64,000 bases of DNA from Brevundimonas sp. UBA4553 (GCF_002387245.1 NZ_DGLD01000021.1:95258-159257), one strand, 5' to 3'. Counted from the first letter of the stretch, positions 1 through 7,080 are shown. Program-made: numbers and translations. The notes: generated by a model not told the origin, from the letters alone.

Positions 1-324
1 GCCTGCTATGTCTCGTCGGTCTGGCTGAAGAAGCTGCTCAAGTATGACGACAGCCTGGACGCCTTCGGCCTGCACGGCGCGGGCGGTCTGGTCGGCGCCC
101 TGCTGACCGGCGTCTTCGCCTCCACCGCGATCAACAGTCTGTCGGAAGGCGCCAATATCGGGGCCCAGGCCCTGGGCCTGGTCTGGACGATCCTGTGGAG
201 CGCGGTCGGCACCCTGATCATCCTGCTGATCTGCAAATACACCACCGGCCTGCGCGTCACCGACGAACAGGAATCGGAAGGTCTGGACGCGCACCTTCAC
301 GGCGAAGTGCTGGACGCAGTCTGA
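1..324 (+). CDS. amt: Ammonium transporter Amt, C-terminal part (partial)
   Basis: The reading frame is open from base 1 and stops at 322-324, giving about 107 C-terminal residues of an Amt/MEP/Rh ammonium channel. The conserved stretch DDSLDAFGLHGAGG, a loop before the penultimate helix, is clear. It is followed by a hydrophobic segment (TILWSAVGTLIILLI) and the short cytoplasmic tail of the family. Amt proteins are inner-membrane trimers that conduct ammonia and are usually blocked by a PII protein. The usual glnK partner would lie upstream, outside the window; a PII gene with glnA occurs separately near 41.5 kb. The start is missing because the window begins inside the gene. Confidence 0.93.
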   Translation, partial: ACYVSSVWLKKLLKYDDSLDAFGLHGAGGLVGALLTGVFASTAINSLSEGANIGAQALGLVWTILWSAVGTLIILLICKYTTGLRVTDEQESEGLDAHLHGEVLDAV

Positions 325-454
325 CGGCGAGGGGGCGGGACGCGGCGGTCGCACGTCGCGTCCAACCCTCCGCTCACCAAGACCCGACCGCGCTCCACCA
401 GCGGCCGGATGAGTAGGCTTAGCCAATAACAATCAGACGTTGAGGGGATATGTC

Positions 455-1132
455 ATGAGAGTTGCTTTTGCTTGCGTTTCACTGCTGGCGCTGACTGTGG
501 GGACGGGGCAGGCCCAGGCCCAGGTCACACCGGAGGTCGCCTTCAACGCGGCCATCACCAGCGACTATGTCTTCCGCGGGTTCAGTCAGACGGACACCAG
601 TCCGGCGGTCCAAGGAGGCATCGATCTTACGGCGGGGGCTTTTTACGTTGGCGCCTGGGCGTCGCAGGTGGACTTCGGCGATGACACGGACGCCGAACTG
701 GACATCTACGGCGGCGTCGCCGTGTCGAGCGGCGGTTTCGATTTCAATGTCGGGGTCATCGCCTATCACTATGTCGGCGCACCCAACGGTGCCGACTATG
801 ACAATGTCGAGTTCAAGGCCGCGGTCTCGCGCGGATTCGGTCCGCTGACCGCGGGCGCGGCGATCTACTACTCGCCGGACTTTTTCGGCGCCGACGAACA
901 GGCGTCCTATGTCGAGGGCAACCTGGGCTACGCGCTGAGGGACAACATCAACCTGACCGGGGCCTACGGGAAGCAATACCTGGACGTGGGCGACGACTAT
1001 TCGACCTGGAATGCGGGCGTGAAGTTTGGGGTCACCGAAAAGATTTCGCTCGACCTGCGCTATTGGGGCACCGACGTGGACGGCGATCTGAGCGATGATC
1101 GTCTGGTGGCGACGCTGGGGGTCGGCTTCTGA
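455..1132 (+). CDS. TorF-family putative porin
   Basis: A 225-residue secreted protein. A signal peptide (hydrophobic core LLALTVGTG, ending near AQAQ) is followed by the sequence VAFNAAITSDYVFRGFSQTD, typical of the TorF / CHP02001 outer-membrane family. The rest alternates short aromatic and glycine-rich strands and ends in VGVGF, a terminal Phe as expected for a barrel. I chose the ATG at 455 because AGGGGA lies just upstream; a TTG at 440 in the same frame would place that ribosome site inside the gene. The function in the family is poorly defined (putative porin). It stands alone between amt and the SCP2 gene. Confidence 0.85.
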   Translation: MRVAFACVSLLALTVGTGQAQAQVTPEVAFNAAITSDYVFRGFSQTDTSPAVQGGIDLTAGAFYVGAWASQVDFGDDTDAELDIYGGVAVSSGGFDFNVGVIAYHYVGAPNGADYDNVEFKAAVSRGFGPLTAGAAIYYSPDFFGADEQASYVEGNLGYALRDNINLTGAYGKQYLDVGDDYSTWNAGVKFGVTEKISLDLRYWGTDVDGDLSDDRLVATLGVGF

Positions 1133-1238
1133 AGCCGGGCGAGGGAGGGCGACCATATGCCTTCCCTTGCGTGATCTTGGCGCCGCCTTCGCAGCGGGTT
1201 ACCCCTGCGCCTCAAACTTGCTCTTGGGAGAGACGCAC

Positions 1239-1541
1239 ATGGACCTCAACGCCGTCACCGATCACATCCGTAACGCCGTGGGCGAAAACTCCGGCCTCGG
1301 CAAGACCGTCAAGCTGGACCTCGGCGATGTCGGCAAGATCTTCATCGACGGCGCGTCCGTGCCGAATTCGGTGACGAACGAAGACAAGCCCGCCGACGCG
1401 ACCGTCTCGATGAAGTGGGACGACTTCGTGGCTCTGTCGGAAGGCAAGCTGGATCCGATGATGGCCTTCATGCAGGGCAAGCTGAAGATCGCGGGCGACA
1501 TGATGATCGCCCAGAAGCTGGCGCCGCTGCTGAAACGCTGA
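1239..1541 (+). CDS. SCP2 sterol-binding domain protein
   Basis: A 100-residue single-domain protein of the SCP-2 lipid-transfer fold. The segment KIFIDGASVPNSVTNEDKPA, then the pattern ADATVSMKWDDFVALSEGKLDP and MMAFMQGKLKIAGDM, is characteristic of the family, which binds acyl chains or sterol-like lipids in a hydrophobic tunnel. No signal peptide is visible, so it is probably cytosolic. The ATG at 1239 is preceded by GGGAGAG; the longer frame upstream overlaps the porin gene and is not supported. An acyl-CoA dehydrogenase follows about 100 bp downstream, behind a terminator, so a link to acyl-chain metabolism is possible but not shown. Confidence 0.85.
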   Translation: MDLNAVTDHIRNAVGENSGLGKTVKLDLGDVGKIFIDGASVPNSVTNEDKPADATVSMKWDDFVALSEGKLDPMMAFMQGKLKIAGDMMIAQKLAPLLKR

Positions 1542-1567
1542 TGCGTTTCTAGGAAACCAGAACAAGG

Positions 1568-1599
1568 ACGGCGCGGCTCCATCGGGGCCGCGCCGTTTT
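1568..1599 (+). terminator. Rho-independent terminator after SCP2 gene
   Basis: A GC-rich hairpin (left arm ACGGCGCGGC, right arm GCCGCGCCGT, small internal mismatch) directly followed by TTTT. It lies 26 bp after the SCP2 stop codon and separates it from the acyl-CoA dehydrogenase. Confidence 0.8.
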
Positions 1600-1646
1600 G
1601 CTATCGGCGCTCGCAGAAGCGCGGTTAAGGACTTGAGGACACGACC

Positions 1647-2855
1647 ATGGATTTCGCCCCCTCCGAACGCGGCCTGATGTGGCGCGAGCGTCTCTCGAAC
1701 TTCATCGACGCCCATGTCGTGCCGGCCGAGGCGGAATACCGCGCCCAGGTTCACGCCAACCCCAAGGTCCAGGCCCCGGTGATGGAGGCGCTGAAGGCCA
1801 AGGCGCGGGAGGCGGGGCTGTGGAACATGTTCCTGCCGGGCGAGCACGGCGCGGGGCTGACCAATCTGGAATACGCGCCGCTCGCCGAGTTGATGGGGCG
1901 GCGGCTGTGGTCGGCCGAGGTGTTCAACTGCAACGCCCCTGACACCGGCAATATGGAAGTCCTGCACATGTACGGCGACGCCGCGCAGCAAGCGCGGTGG
2001 CTGAAGCCGCTGATGGCGGGCGAGATTCGCTCGGCCTTCCTGATGACCGAGCCGGAGGTGGCGTCCTCCGACGCCACCAATATCCAGACCAGCATCGTTC
2101 GCGACGGCGATCACTATGTGATCAACGGCCGCAAGTGGTGGTCCACCAACATGGCGCACCCGAACATCGCCATGACCATTGTCATGGGCAAGACTGACAC
2201 CGAGGCGGCGACGCACCAGCAGCAGAGCCAGATCATCGTGCCGACGGACACGCCCGGTTTCCGCGTCGAACGGATGCTGTCGGTCTTCGGTTACGACGAA
2301 GCGCCGATCGGTCACGCCGAGGTGGTGCTGGAGAACGTCCGTGTGCCGATCGAAAATCTGATCGCAGGCGAGGGGCGGGGCTTCGAGATCGCCCAGGGGC
2401 GGCTTGGTCCGGGCCGTATCCACCACTGCATGCGCGTCATCGGGGCAGCGGAACGCGCGCTGGAGCTGATGGTCGAGCGGCTGTTGACGCGCACCGCCTT
2501 CCGCAAGGCGATCGCGGAACATTCGGTGTGGGAGCAGCGCGTGGCCGAGGCGCGGACCAATATCGAGATGTGCCGTCTTCTGGTGCTGAAGGCGGCGTGG
2601 ATGATGGACGAGGTCGGGGCCAAGAACGCCAAGTCGGAGATCGCGCAGATCAAGACGGCGGCCCCCAAGATGGCGCTTCAGGTCATTGACGACGCCATCC
2701 AGGCCTTCGGCGGCGCTGGCGTATCAGGCGACACTCCGCTGGCCGAGCTCTACGCCACGGTCCGCACGTTGCGGATCGCCGATGGTCCGGATGAGGTGCA
2801 CAATCGGACTATCGCCCGGCTGGAATACGCCAAGCATGGCGGTCTGCGTCGCTGA
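1647..2855 (+). CDS. Acyl-CoA dehydrogenase family protein
   Basis: A 402-residue flavoprotein of the acyl-CoA dehydrogenase superfamily. It oxidises an acyl-CoA at the alpha-beta bond, passing electrons to ETF in the cytosol. Visible family features are FLMTEPEVASSDATNIQ (FAD/substrate motif in the middle domain), INGRKWWSTN, the C-terminal helical domain with QAFGGAGVSGDTPLAELYA, and the tail RIADGPDEVHNRTIARLE. Length and layout match the long-chain / ACAD10-11-like group rather than the short-chain enzymes. The exact substrate cannot be read from sequence. The ATG at 1647 has TTGAGGA upstream. A stem (2863-2871 with 2889-2897) follows the stop, without a T run. Confidence 0.9.
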   Translation: MDFAPSERGLMWRERLSNFIDAHVVPAEAEYRAQVHANPKVQAPVMEALKAKAREAGLWNMFLPGEHGAGLTNLEYAPLAELMGRRLWSAEVFNCNAPDTGNMEVLHMYGDAAQQARWLKPLMAGEIRSAFLMTEPEVASSDATNIQTSIVRDGDHYVINGRKWWSTNMAHPNIAMTIVMGKTDTEAATHQQQSQIIVPTDTPGFRVERMLSVFGYDEAPIGHAEVVLENVRVPIENLIAGEGRGFEIAQGRLGPGRIHHCMRVIGAAERALELMVERLLTRTAFRKAIAEHSVWEQRVAEARTNIEMCRLLVLKAAWMMDEVGAKNAKSEIAQIKTAAPKMALQVIDDAIQAFGGAGVSGDTPLAELYATVRTLRIADGPDEVHNRTIARLEYAKHGGLRR

Positions 2856-2984
2856 CAGGTTGCGCGACGGGGCGGCCGCCGGCCGAAACCCGTCGCGTAA
2901 TCATCAGACAAGATCAGTGCCGCTTTTCCTGGCGAAAGACCTGCTGGCGGTGGTGCGAGCCGATGCCGCCTTCGGTCACGTCGC

Positions 2985-3146
2985 TTATGAAGAAGTTTTC
3001 GCTGTGGCGGTGCGGGGTTTGGCGCCGAAACGCTGCCTCAGCCAGTCGGCGAACCCGACTTTCCTGGCCTGCGGCGGGTTGTTGGATGAGTCTGGGGCGT
3101 TCGGATCGGACGAAGCGCCCGGTTGGGTGTGGAGGGGGTTCATCAT
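2985..3146 (-). CDS. Small hypothetical protein downstream of the sigma factor
   Basis: A 53-residue ORF starting MMNPLHTQPG, proline/serine/asparagine-rich at first, then a short amphipathic basic stretch GFADWLRQRFG and a basic tail. The start at 3146 is supported by GGGAG eight bases upstream. A longer version from 3215 would overlap the sigma-factor stop. It lies 58 bp behind the sigma gene on the same strand and may be co-transcribed. I do not recognise it. It does not resemble the anti-sigma factor NepR that usually accompanies EcfG. It could also be a chance ORF. Confidence 0.45.
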   Translation of the reverse strand: MMNPLHTQPGASSDPNAPDSSNNPPQARKVGFADWLRQRFGAKPRTATAKTSS

Positions 3147-3204
3147 GGTCGATTCTCCCAGGTCTGCATCTAAAACCGGGTAGATTGAGCCGTGTTCCTC
3201 CTGC

Positions 3205-3807
3205 CTAGCTGCCATCCTCGATTACATTTTGGACAGCTTCGAGGGGCACCTCCATGTCCAGAAGCGCGGCCAGGCGGTGACGCGCGCGGTTGACGCGGCT
3301 CTTGATCGTGCCCACCGCGCAACCCGAGATGTCGGCCGCTTCCTGATAGGAAAGCCCGGCCGCGCCGACCATGACGATGGCCTCTCGGTGCTCGGGGGGC
3401 AGGGCGTTCAGAGCCGCGCGCAAGGACGTCAGTTCGGCGGTCCATTCCTGACTGGGCTCCGCAGTCAGGCCGGCGGCGTATCGGCCTTCCTCATCGGCCA
3501 CCTCGCGGCGTCGCTTGGCCGCGCCCGTGTACCAACTGTTGCGCAGGATGGTGAAAAGCCAGGCGCGAAGGTTGCTGCCAGGCTCGAACCGACCCCTGTG
3601 CGCCCAGGCCTTGGTAAGCGTCTCCTGCACCAGATCGTCGGCGTCGGCCGAGTTCCGGGACAGGGTGAAGGCGAAGGCGCGCAAGGAGGGCAGGTATCCG
3701 TTGATGGCCCGGCGCCAATCAGACGGGTCCACAATGCCGTCGGGGGCGGCGGAGACGCGAACGGGGCCCTTGTCCTGCGGCCCGTCGGGCACGCGAACAT
3801 GGGGCAT
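3205..3807 (-). CDS. EcfG-type general stress sigma factor (SigT/SigU-like)
   Basis: A 200-residue ECF sigma factor. Region 2 reads LRAFAFTLSRNSADADDLVQET, continuing to KAWAHRGRFEPGSNLRAWLFTILRNSWY. Region 4 reads ALPPEHREAIVMVGAAGLSY, then QEAADISGCAVGTIKSRVNRARHRL. This pattern is that of EcfG, the alphaproteobacterial general stress sigma factor released by the PhyR-NepR partner switch. No nepR or phyR gene is next to it, which fits a secondary EcfG such as SigU of Caulobacter (inference). The start at 3807 (MPHVRVPDG) is the most economical; the frame is open further upstream. A perfect EcfG consensus promoter lies about 50 bp upstream, suggesting control by itself or by the main EcfG. 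The gene is divergent from the ergothioneine gene. Confidence 0.9.
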   Translation of the reverse strand: MPHVRVPDGPQDKGPVRVSAAPDGIVDPSDWRRAINGYLPSLRAFAFTLSRNSADADDLVQETLTKAWAHRGRFEPGSNLRAWLFTILRNSWYTGAAKRRREVADEEGRYAAGLTAEPSQEWTAELTSLRAALNALPPEHREAIVMVGAAGLSYQEAADISGCAVGTIKSRVNRARHRLAALLDMEVPLEAVQNVIEDGS

Positions 3808-3860
3808 GCAACGGGGATCCTGAAGTTCTGACGCCGGCCATGATCGGACGACGTGAGGCA

Positions 3861-3888
3861 GGAACGCGGTCCCGACGACGACCGTTCC
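3861..3888. promoter_or_regulatory. Two-way EcfG (GGAAC-N17-CGTT) promoter
   Basis: On the plus strand GGAAC at 3861-3865, 17 bases, CGTT at 3883-3886. On the minus strand GGAAC at 3888-3884, 17 bases, CGTT at 3866-3863. Both match the published alphaproteobacterial EcfG consensus exactly, because the ends form an inverted repeat GGAACG...CGTTCC. The minus reading would drive the sigma factor (leader about 50 nt), the plus reading the EgtB-EgtD fusion (leader about 90 nt). Confidence 0.75.
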
Positions 3889-3914
3889 GTGGTCCCAGAA
3901 CAGGGGCGCTGGCC

Positions 3915-3940
3915 GGAACCGGCATCGACCAGCGGGCATT
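3915..3940 (+). promoter_or_regulatory. Second EcfG-like promoter before the EgtB-EgtD fusion gene
   Basis: GGAAC at 3915-3919, a 17-base spacer and CATT at 3937-3940, one mismatch from the EcfG consensus. Transcription from here would start about 35 nt before the ATG at 3982, a better leader length than the upstream perfect site. Confidence 0.4.
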
Positions 3941-3981
3941 CACAAGGTTGGTGGACCGAGTGTTGGATGAGATCTGGACGA

Positions 3982-6129
3982 ATGAACCTACCCCTCAGGC
4001 TTGCCGAGATCGTCGAGCAGGATGTCGAGCGATATCGAAGGCATAGAGCGAGTTTGCCGCAACTCGCCGCCAACCTTTCGGTCGAGGATCTGGCGGGGCA
4101 GGCGATGCCCGACGCCAGTCCCGGCAAATGGCATCTGGGGCATACGAGCTGGTTCTTCGAGGCCATGATTCTCGCGAAAGCGCCGGACTACGTGACCGTC
4201 GACGAGCGTCTCCAGGCGCTGCTCAACTCCTATTACGAGGCGCTGGGCCAGCGCGTGGCGCGGAGCGAGCGGGGGCTGATGACCCGCCCTTCGCTCGACG
4301 AGGTCATGGCTTACCGCAAGGAAATCGATCGGCGCATGGAGGCGCGCCTGCTGGCTGGCCTCGGCGATCAGGAGGAGCGCTACCTGTTCGAGCTGGGCCT
4401 CAATCACGAGCAGCAGCATCAGGAGCTGTTCCTGATGGATCTGTTGAACCTGATGGCCCGCTCGCCGCTGGATCCCGAGGCCTATGAGACCGAGCCACGC
4501 GGCGGACCCGTGGAGAACCCGAAGGGCGGATGGATTCAGTGTGAAGGCGGATTGACCAGCATCGGCGCCGGCGATGACGGATTCGCGTTCGACAACGAAA
4601 AGCCGAGGCACCGTGTCTGGCTTGAGCCCTTCTCGCTTGCTGCGGATCTGGTGACCAATCAGGAGTGGATCGCCTTCATCGAGGACGGCGGCTATCGGCG
4701 GCCGGAGGTCTGGCTGTCCGACGGATGGGCGCAGGTGAAAGCGGAGGGGTGGACCGCGCCGCTATACTGGCGCGAGGAGCCCGAGGGATGGAGCGCCATG
4801 ACCCTGACCGGGCGACGTCCCATAGATCCGGCCATGCCGGTGCGACACGTCAGCTTCTATGAGGCGGACGCCTACGCGCGCTGGGCAGGACGACGTCTGC
4901 CGACCGAGGCCGAATGGGAATGCGCTGCGCAGCTTGAGCCGGCCCGCTTTTCCAATCTGGGAAACGAAGTGTGGCAGTGGACGGCCAGCGCCTATCTTCC
5001 CTATCCGGCGTTTGCAGCGACTCCAGGAACAGCCGCGGAATACAACGGCAAGTTCATGGCCAATCAGATGGTCCTTCGCGGAGGCGCCTTCGCCACGCCA
5101 GAGGGACACGCCCGTCCGAGCTATCGCAACTTCTATTATCCGCATCAGCGGTGGATGTTCGCCGGGGTCCGGTTGGCGACGGACAAGGCGCTGGTCGATG
5201 CCCCGGACACGCATGAGGCCTTTCGACAGGAAATGATCGAGGGCCTGTCGCGGCGCGACAAGACGTTGGCGCCCAAGTGGTTTTATGACGCCGAGGGTTC
5301 GCGGTTGTTTGAGGAGATCACGCAACTGCCTGAATACTATCCGACCCGTCAGGAAGCGGCGCTGCTGCGGCGGGTCATGCCGGAATGGGCCGAGCGGTTC
5401 GGTCTTGGCGCTGTTCTGGTCGAGCTGGGTTCCGGCGCCAGCGAGAAGACCCGTGTCGTGCTGGACGCCGCGCAAGATCTGGCGGCCTATGTGCCGATCG
5501 ACATCAGCGCCACCGCCTTGAATGAAGCGGCCGAGCGTATCCGGGCTGACTACCCGAACTTGACGGTCCTGCCGGTGGTCGGGGACTTCGAGCATCTGTC
5601 GCCGCCGCCGGTCGAAGCCGGGCAGGGTCGACGGATTGGGTTTTTCCCGGGGTCGACGATCGGCAATCTGACGCCGGAAGCCGCTGTGTCGCTGCTGAAG
5701 TCGGCGCGCCAGGTTCTGGGCGAGGGGAGTCTGTTCGTTCTGGGGGTCGATCTGGCCAAGGCGCCTGAGTTGTTGGTCGCCGCTTATGATGATGCCCAGG
5801 GCGTGACCGCTGCGTTCAACCGGAACCTGCTGGTTCGTGCCAACCGCGAACTGGGCATGGACTTTGCGCTCGACGCCTTTGAACATGTCGCCGTCTGGAA
5901 CGCCGAGCGTTCGCGCATGGAAATGCACCTGCGAGCGGCGCGACCCATGACGGTTCATCTGGGCAAGCTGGCGTTCCGATTCGCCGAAGGCGAGACGATC
6001 CATACCGAGAGCTCGCGCAAGTTCGACCAGGCTTCGGTCGAGGCGCTGGCCCAGGCGGCGGGGTGGCGTCTCGAAGCTTTCGAGATCAGCGACAGTCCCT
6101 CGGTGGCCCTGGCCCTTCTGTCGTCCTGA
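3982..6129 (+). CDS. Fused ergothioneine synthase EgtB - histidine methyltransferase EgtD
   Basis: One uninterrupted 715-residue frame carries two ergothioneine enzymes. Residues 1-400 are EgtB, the non-heme iron sulfoxide synthase: a DinB-like helical domain with His51 (KWHLGHTSWFFE) and the H-x3-H-x-E motif at 142-148 (HEQQHQE), then a formylglycine-synthase-like domain (RLPTEAEWECAA, EVWQWTASAY, LRGGAFATP, NFYYPHQRWMFAGVRLA). Residues about 415-715 are EgtD, the SAM-dependent histidine trimethyltransferase (KWFYDAEGSRLFEEITQLPE, SAM loop ELGSGASEKT at 481-490, FFPGSTIGN, AAFNRNLL near 610). The linker is only about 15 residues. Bacterial egtB and egtD are normally separate; the fungal Egt1 fusion has the opposite order. 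The ATG at 3982 is chosen; 3967 is possible. EgtC and EgtE are not nearby. Confidence 0.93.
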   Translation: MNLPLRLAEIVEQDVERYRRHRASLPQLAANLSVEDLAGQAMPDASPGKWHLGHTSWFFEAMILAKAPDYVTVDERLQALLNSYYEALGQRVARSERGLMTRPSLDEVMAYRKEIDRRMEARLLAGLGDQEERYLFELGLNHEQQHQELFLMDLLNLMARSPLDPEAYETEPRGGPVENPKGGWIQCEGGLTSIGAGDDGFAFDNEKPRHRVWLEPFSLAADLVTNQEWIAFIEDGGYRRPEVWLSDGWAQVKAEGWTAPLYWREEPEGWSAMTLTGRRPIDPAMPVRHVSFYEADAYARWAGRRLPTEAEWECAAQLEPARFSNLGNEVWQWTASAYLPYPAFAATPGTAAEYNGKFMANQMVLRGGAFATPEGHARPSYRNFYYPHQRWMFAGVRLATDKALVDAPDTHEAFRQEMIEGLSRRDKTLAPKWFYDAEGSRLFEEITQLPEYYPTRQEAALLRRVMPEWAERFGLGAVLVELGSGASEKTRVVLDAAQDLAAYVPIDISATALNEAAERIRADYPNLTVLPVVGDFEHLSPPPVEAGQGRRIGFFPGSTIGNLTPEAAVSLLKSARQVLGEGSLFVLGVDLAKAPELLVAAYDDAQGVTAAFNRNLLVRANRELGMDFALDAFEHVAVWNAERSRMEMHLRAARPMTVHLGKLAFRFAEGETIHTESSRKFDQASVEALAQAAGWRLEAFEISDSPSVALALLSS

Positions 6130-6142
6130 TCCGTTCAGACAG

Positions 6143-6171
6143 AAAAAAGGCGGCGTGCCCGGCACGCCGCC
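6143..6171 (-). terminator. Terminator of the KGG-protein gene
   Basis: Hairpin GGCGGCGTGCC / GGCACGCCGCC (6149-6159 and 6161-6171) with a run of six A on the plus strand (6143-6148), which becomes the U tract for minus-strand transcripts. It may also stop the fusion gene arriving from the left. Confidence 0.75.
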
Positions 6172-6195
6172 TGAATATTGTGGTCTTTGGAGCGC

Positions 6196-6438
6196 TCAGC
6201 CCTTCGGAGGCGTGTCGCTGTCCTTGTCGGTGTCGGTTTTGTTGCGGGAGCCGTGCGAGGCCTCGCCGCCCTTGCGGCCGGCCTGAGCGGCCAGGCTACG
6301 GTCCTGGGAGAAGCTGCGCTTCTCGCTCGGGACGCTAGCCCCGCCCTTACGGGCGATCTCGCGTTGGCGTTCCGGATCCATCGAGGCGAATCCTCGTTTG
6401 GAAACACCGGACCCGCGGGTGGGCTGACCTTCGGCCAT
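6196..6438 (-). CDS. KGG-domain stress-induced protein
   Basis: An 80-residue hydrophilic protein. It contains KRGFASMDPERQREIARKGG and AAQAGRKGGEASHG, the KGG motifs typical of the GsiB/YciG group of general-stress proteins, which are small, disordered and glycine/charge-rich. Their molecular role is not well defined. The ATG at 6438 has AAAGGAAC upstream. An EcfG-type promoter with one mismatch ends about 40 bp before the start, consistent with membership of the general stress regulon. It is followed by a clear terminator. Confidence 0.85.
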   Translation of the reverse strand: MAEGQPTRGSGVSKRGFASMDPERQREIARKGGASVPSEKRSFSQDRSLAAQAGRKGGEASHGSRNKTDTDKDSDTPPKG

Positions 6439-6478
6439 TCGGCTGTTCCTTTCAAAGACGGTGGCGCTTGCGGAAAAG

Positions 6479-6503
6479 AACCCGGCGCCGCCGCCGTGGT
6501 TCC
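6479..6503 (-). promoter_or_regulatory. EcfG-like promoter of the KGG-protein gene
   Basis: On the minus strand GGAAC (6503-6499), a 16-base spacer and GGTT (6482-6479), one mismatch from GGAAC-N16/17-CGTT. The predicted transcription start is about 34 nt before the ATG at 6438. Confidence 0.5.
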
Positions 6504-6535
6504 GAACAAGAACGATTTCCTTGTTCTGTGGGCGG

Positions 6536-6691
6536 TCAGTCGTGGGGGCGGGAATCGCCGGGTCGCCCGCCACCCGGTTCGAGCGGAGGCAACTCCTCGG
6601 GAGTTTCTCCGGGTCGAAGATCGGGTTCTGGCGTCGAGGGCGGCTGGATTTCGGGCGCCCCGTCCGGCGTGTCAGGCTCGATATAGGTCAT
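6536..6691 (-). CDS. Small proline-rich protein
   Basis: A 51-residue peptide, MTYIEPDTPDGAPEIQ..., almost entirely proline, glutamate, aspartate and glycine, ending PLEPGGGRPGDSRPHD. Short proline/acid-rich proteins of this look occur in alphaproteobacteria without assigned function. The start at 6691 is preceded by GGGAGAA at good spacing. It has no signal peptide and no membrane segment. It sits between two other probable stress genes and has its own EcfG-like promoter. An inverted repeat (GAACAAG...CTTGTTC, about 6504-6526) lies just after its stop but lacks a T run. Confidence 0.65.
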   Translation of the reverse strand: MTYIEPDTPDGAPEIQPPSTPEPDLRPGETPEELPPLEPGGGRPGDSRPHD

Positions 6692-6716
6692 GCGGTTCTC
6701 CCTGTTGGACGACACC

Positions 6717-6742
6717 AACGTCCGGGCAGAGAAGGTGGTTCG
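6717..6742 (-). promoter_or_regulatory. EcfG-like promoter of the proline-rich peptide gene
   Basis: On the minus strand CGAAC (6742-6738), 17 bases, CGTT (6720-6717): one mismatch in the -35 element. The start codon at 6691 would lie about 19 nt after the predicted transcription start. Confidence 0.4.
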
Positions 6743-6746
6743 ATCA

Positions 6747-6771
6747 GGAACCGGCAGCGGATCGACGGGTT
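6747..6771 (+). promoter_or_regulatory. EcfG-like promoter of the DUF883-like gene
   Basis: GGAAC (6747-6751), a 16-base spacer and GGTT (6768-6771), the same one-mismatch form as the KGG-gene promoter. It lies back to back with the minus-strand site ending at 6742. Confidence 0.5.
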
Positions 6772-6803
6772 CAAAAACAACCCGACACCTCAGGAGATCG
6801 CTC

Positions 6804-7079
6804 ATGGCTGAGCCCCGCACGTCCGTCCTGCCAGAGGACATCATCAACGGCGCCGCAACGGAAACTCAGCGGCTGGAACAGGAGGCCGACGCCATTCTCG
6901 CCAAGGACGTTCGGCCGTTGCCTATCCACGAGGCCGTGCGCGAAGATGCTGCACAGGCGCGCGTCTGGGCGGATCAGCGGGTCAAAAGGGCGCGGGACGC
7001 CATTCGCGATGAGCCCGTGCGCGCGAGCCTCTACGCCCTGGGCATCGGCGTGATCATCGGCCTGCTGGCTGCTCGCTAG
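6804..7079 (+). CDS. DUF883/ElaB-like small membrane-anchored protein
   Basis: A 91-residue protein with a long charged helical N-terminal part (QRLEQEADAILAKDVRPLPI, then AQARVWADQRVKRARDAIRD) and a single C-terminal membrane segment (YALGIGVIIGLLAAR). This is the layout of the ElaB/YgaM/YqjD (DUF883) family, inner-membrane proteins that in E. coli are linked to stationary phase and ribosome association. The assignment is from architecture more than from strong motif identity. The ATG at 6804 is preceded by AGGAGA. An EcfG-like promoter lies 33 bp upstream, suggesting general-stress control. Confidence 0.7.
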   Translation: MAEPRTSVLPEDIINGAATETQRLEQEADAILAKDVRPLPIHEAVREDAAQARVWADQRVKRARDAIRDEPVRASLYALGIGVIIGLLAAR

Positions 7080-7080
7080 A

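Noticed and set aside
2686..3183. Plus-strand ORF starting inside the acyl-CoA dehydrogenase gene.
   Set aside because: Starts out of frame in a real gene, has no ribosome site and overlaps the small minus-strand ORF; no family likeness.
2856..3204. Search for the anti-sigma factor NepR beside the EcfG-type gene.
   Set aside because: The only small ORF here (2985-3146) lacks the NepR pattern of two helices with L-R-x-x-Y and an E-P-x-P linker.
6504..6526. Inverted repeat GAACAAG...CTTGTTC considered as a terminator of the proline-rich peptide gene.
   Set aside because: AT-rich short stem without a T run on either side; it may be an operator or chance.
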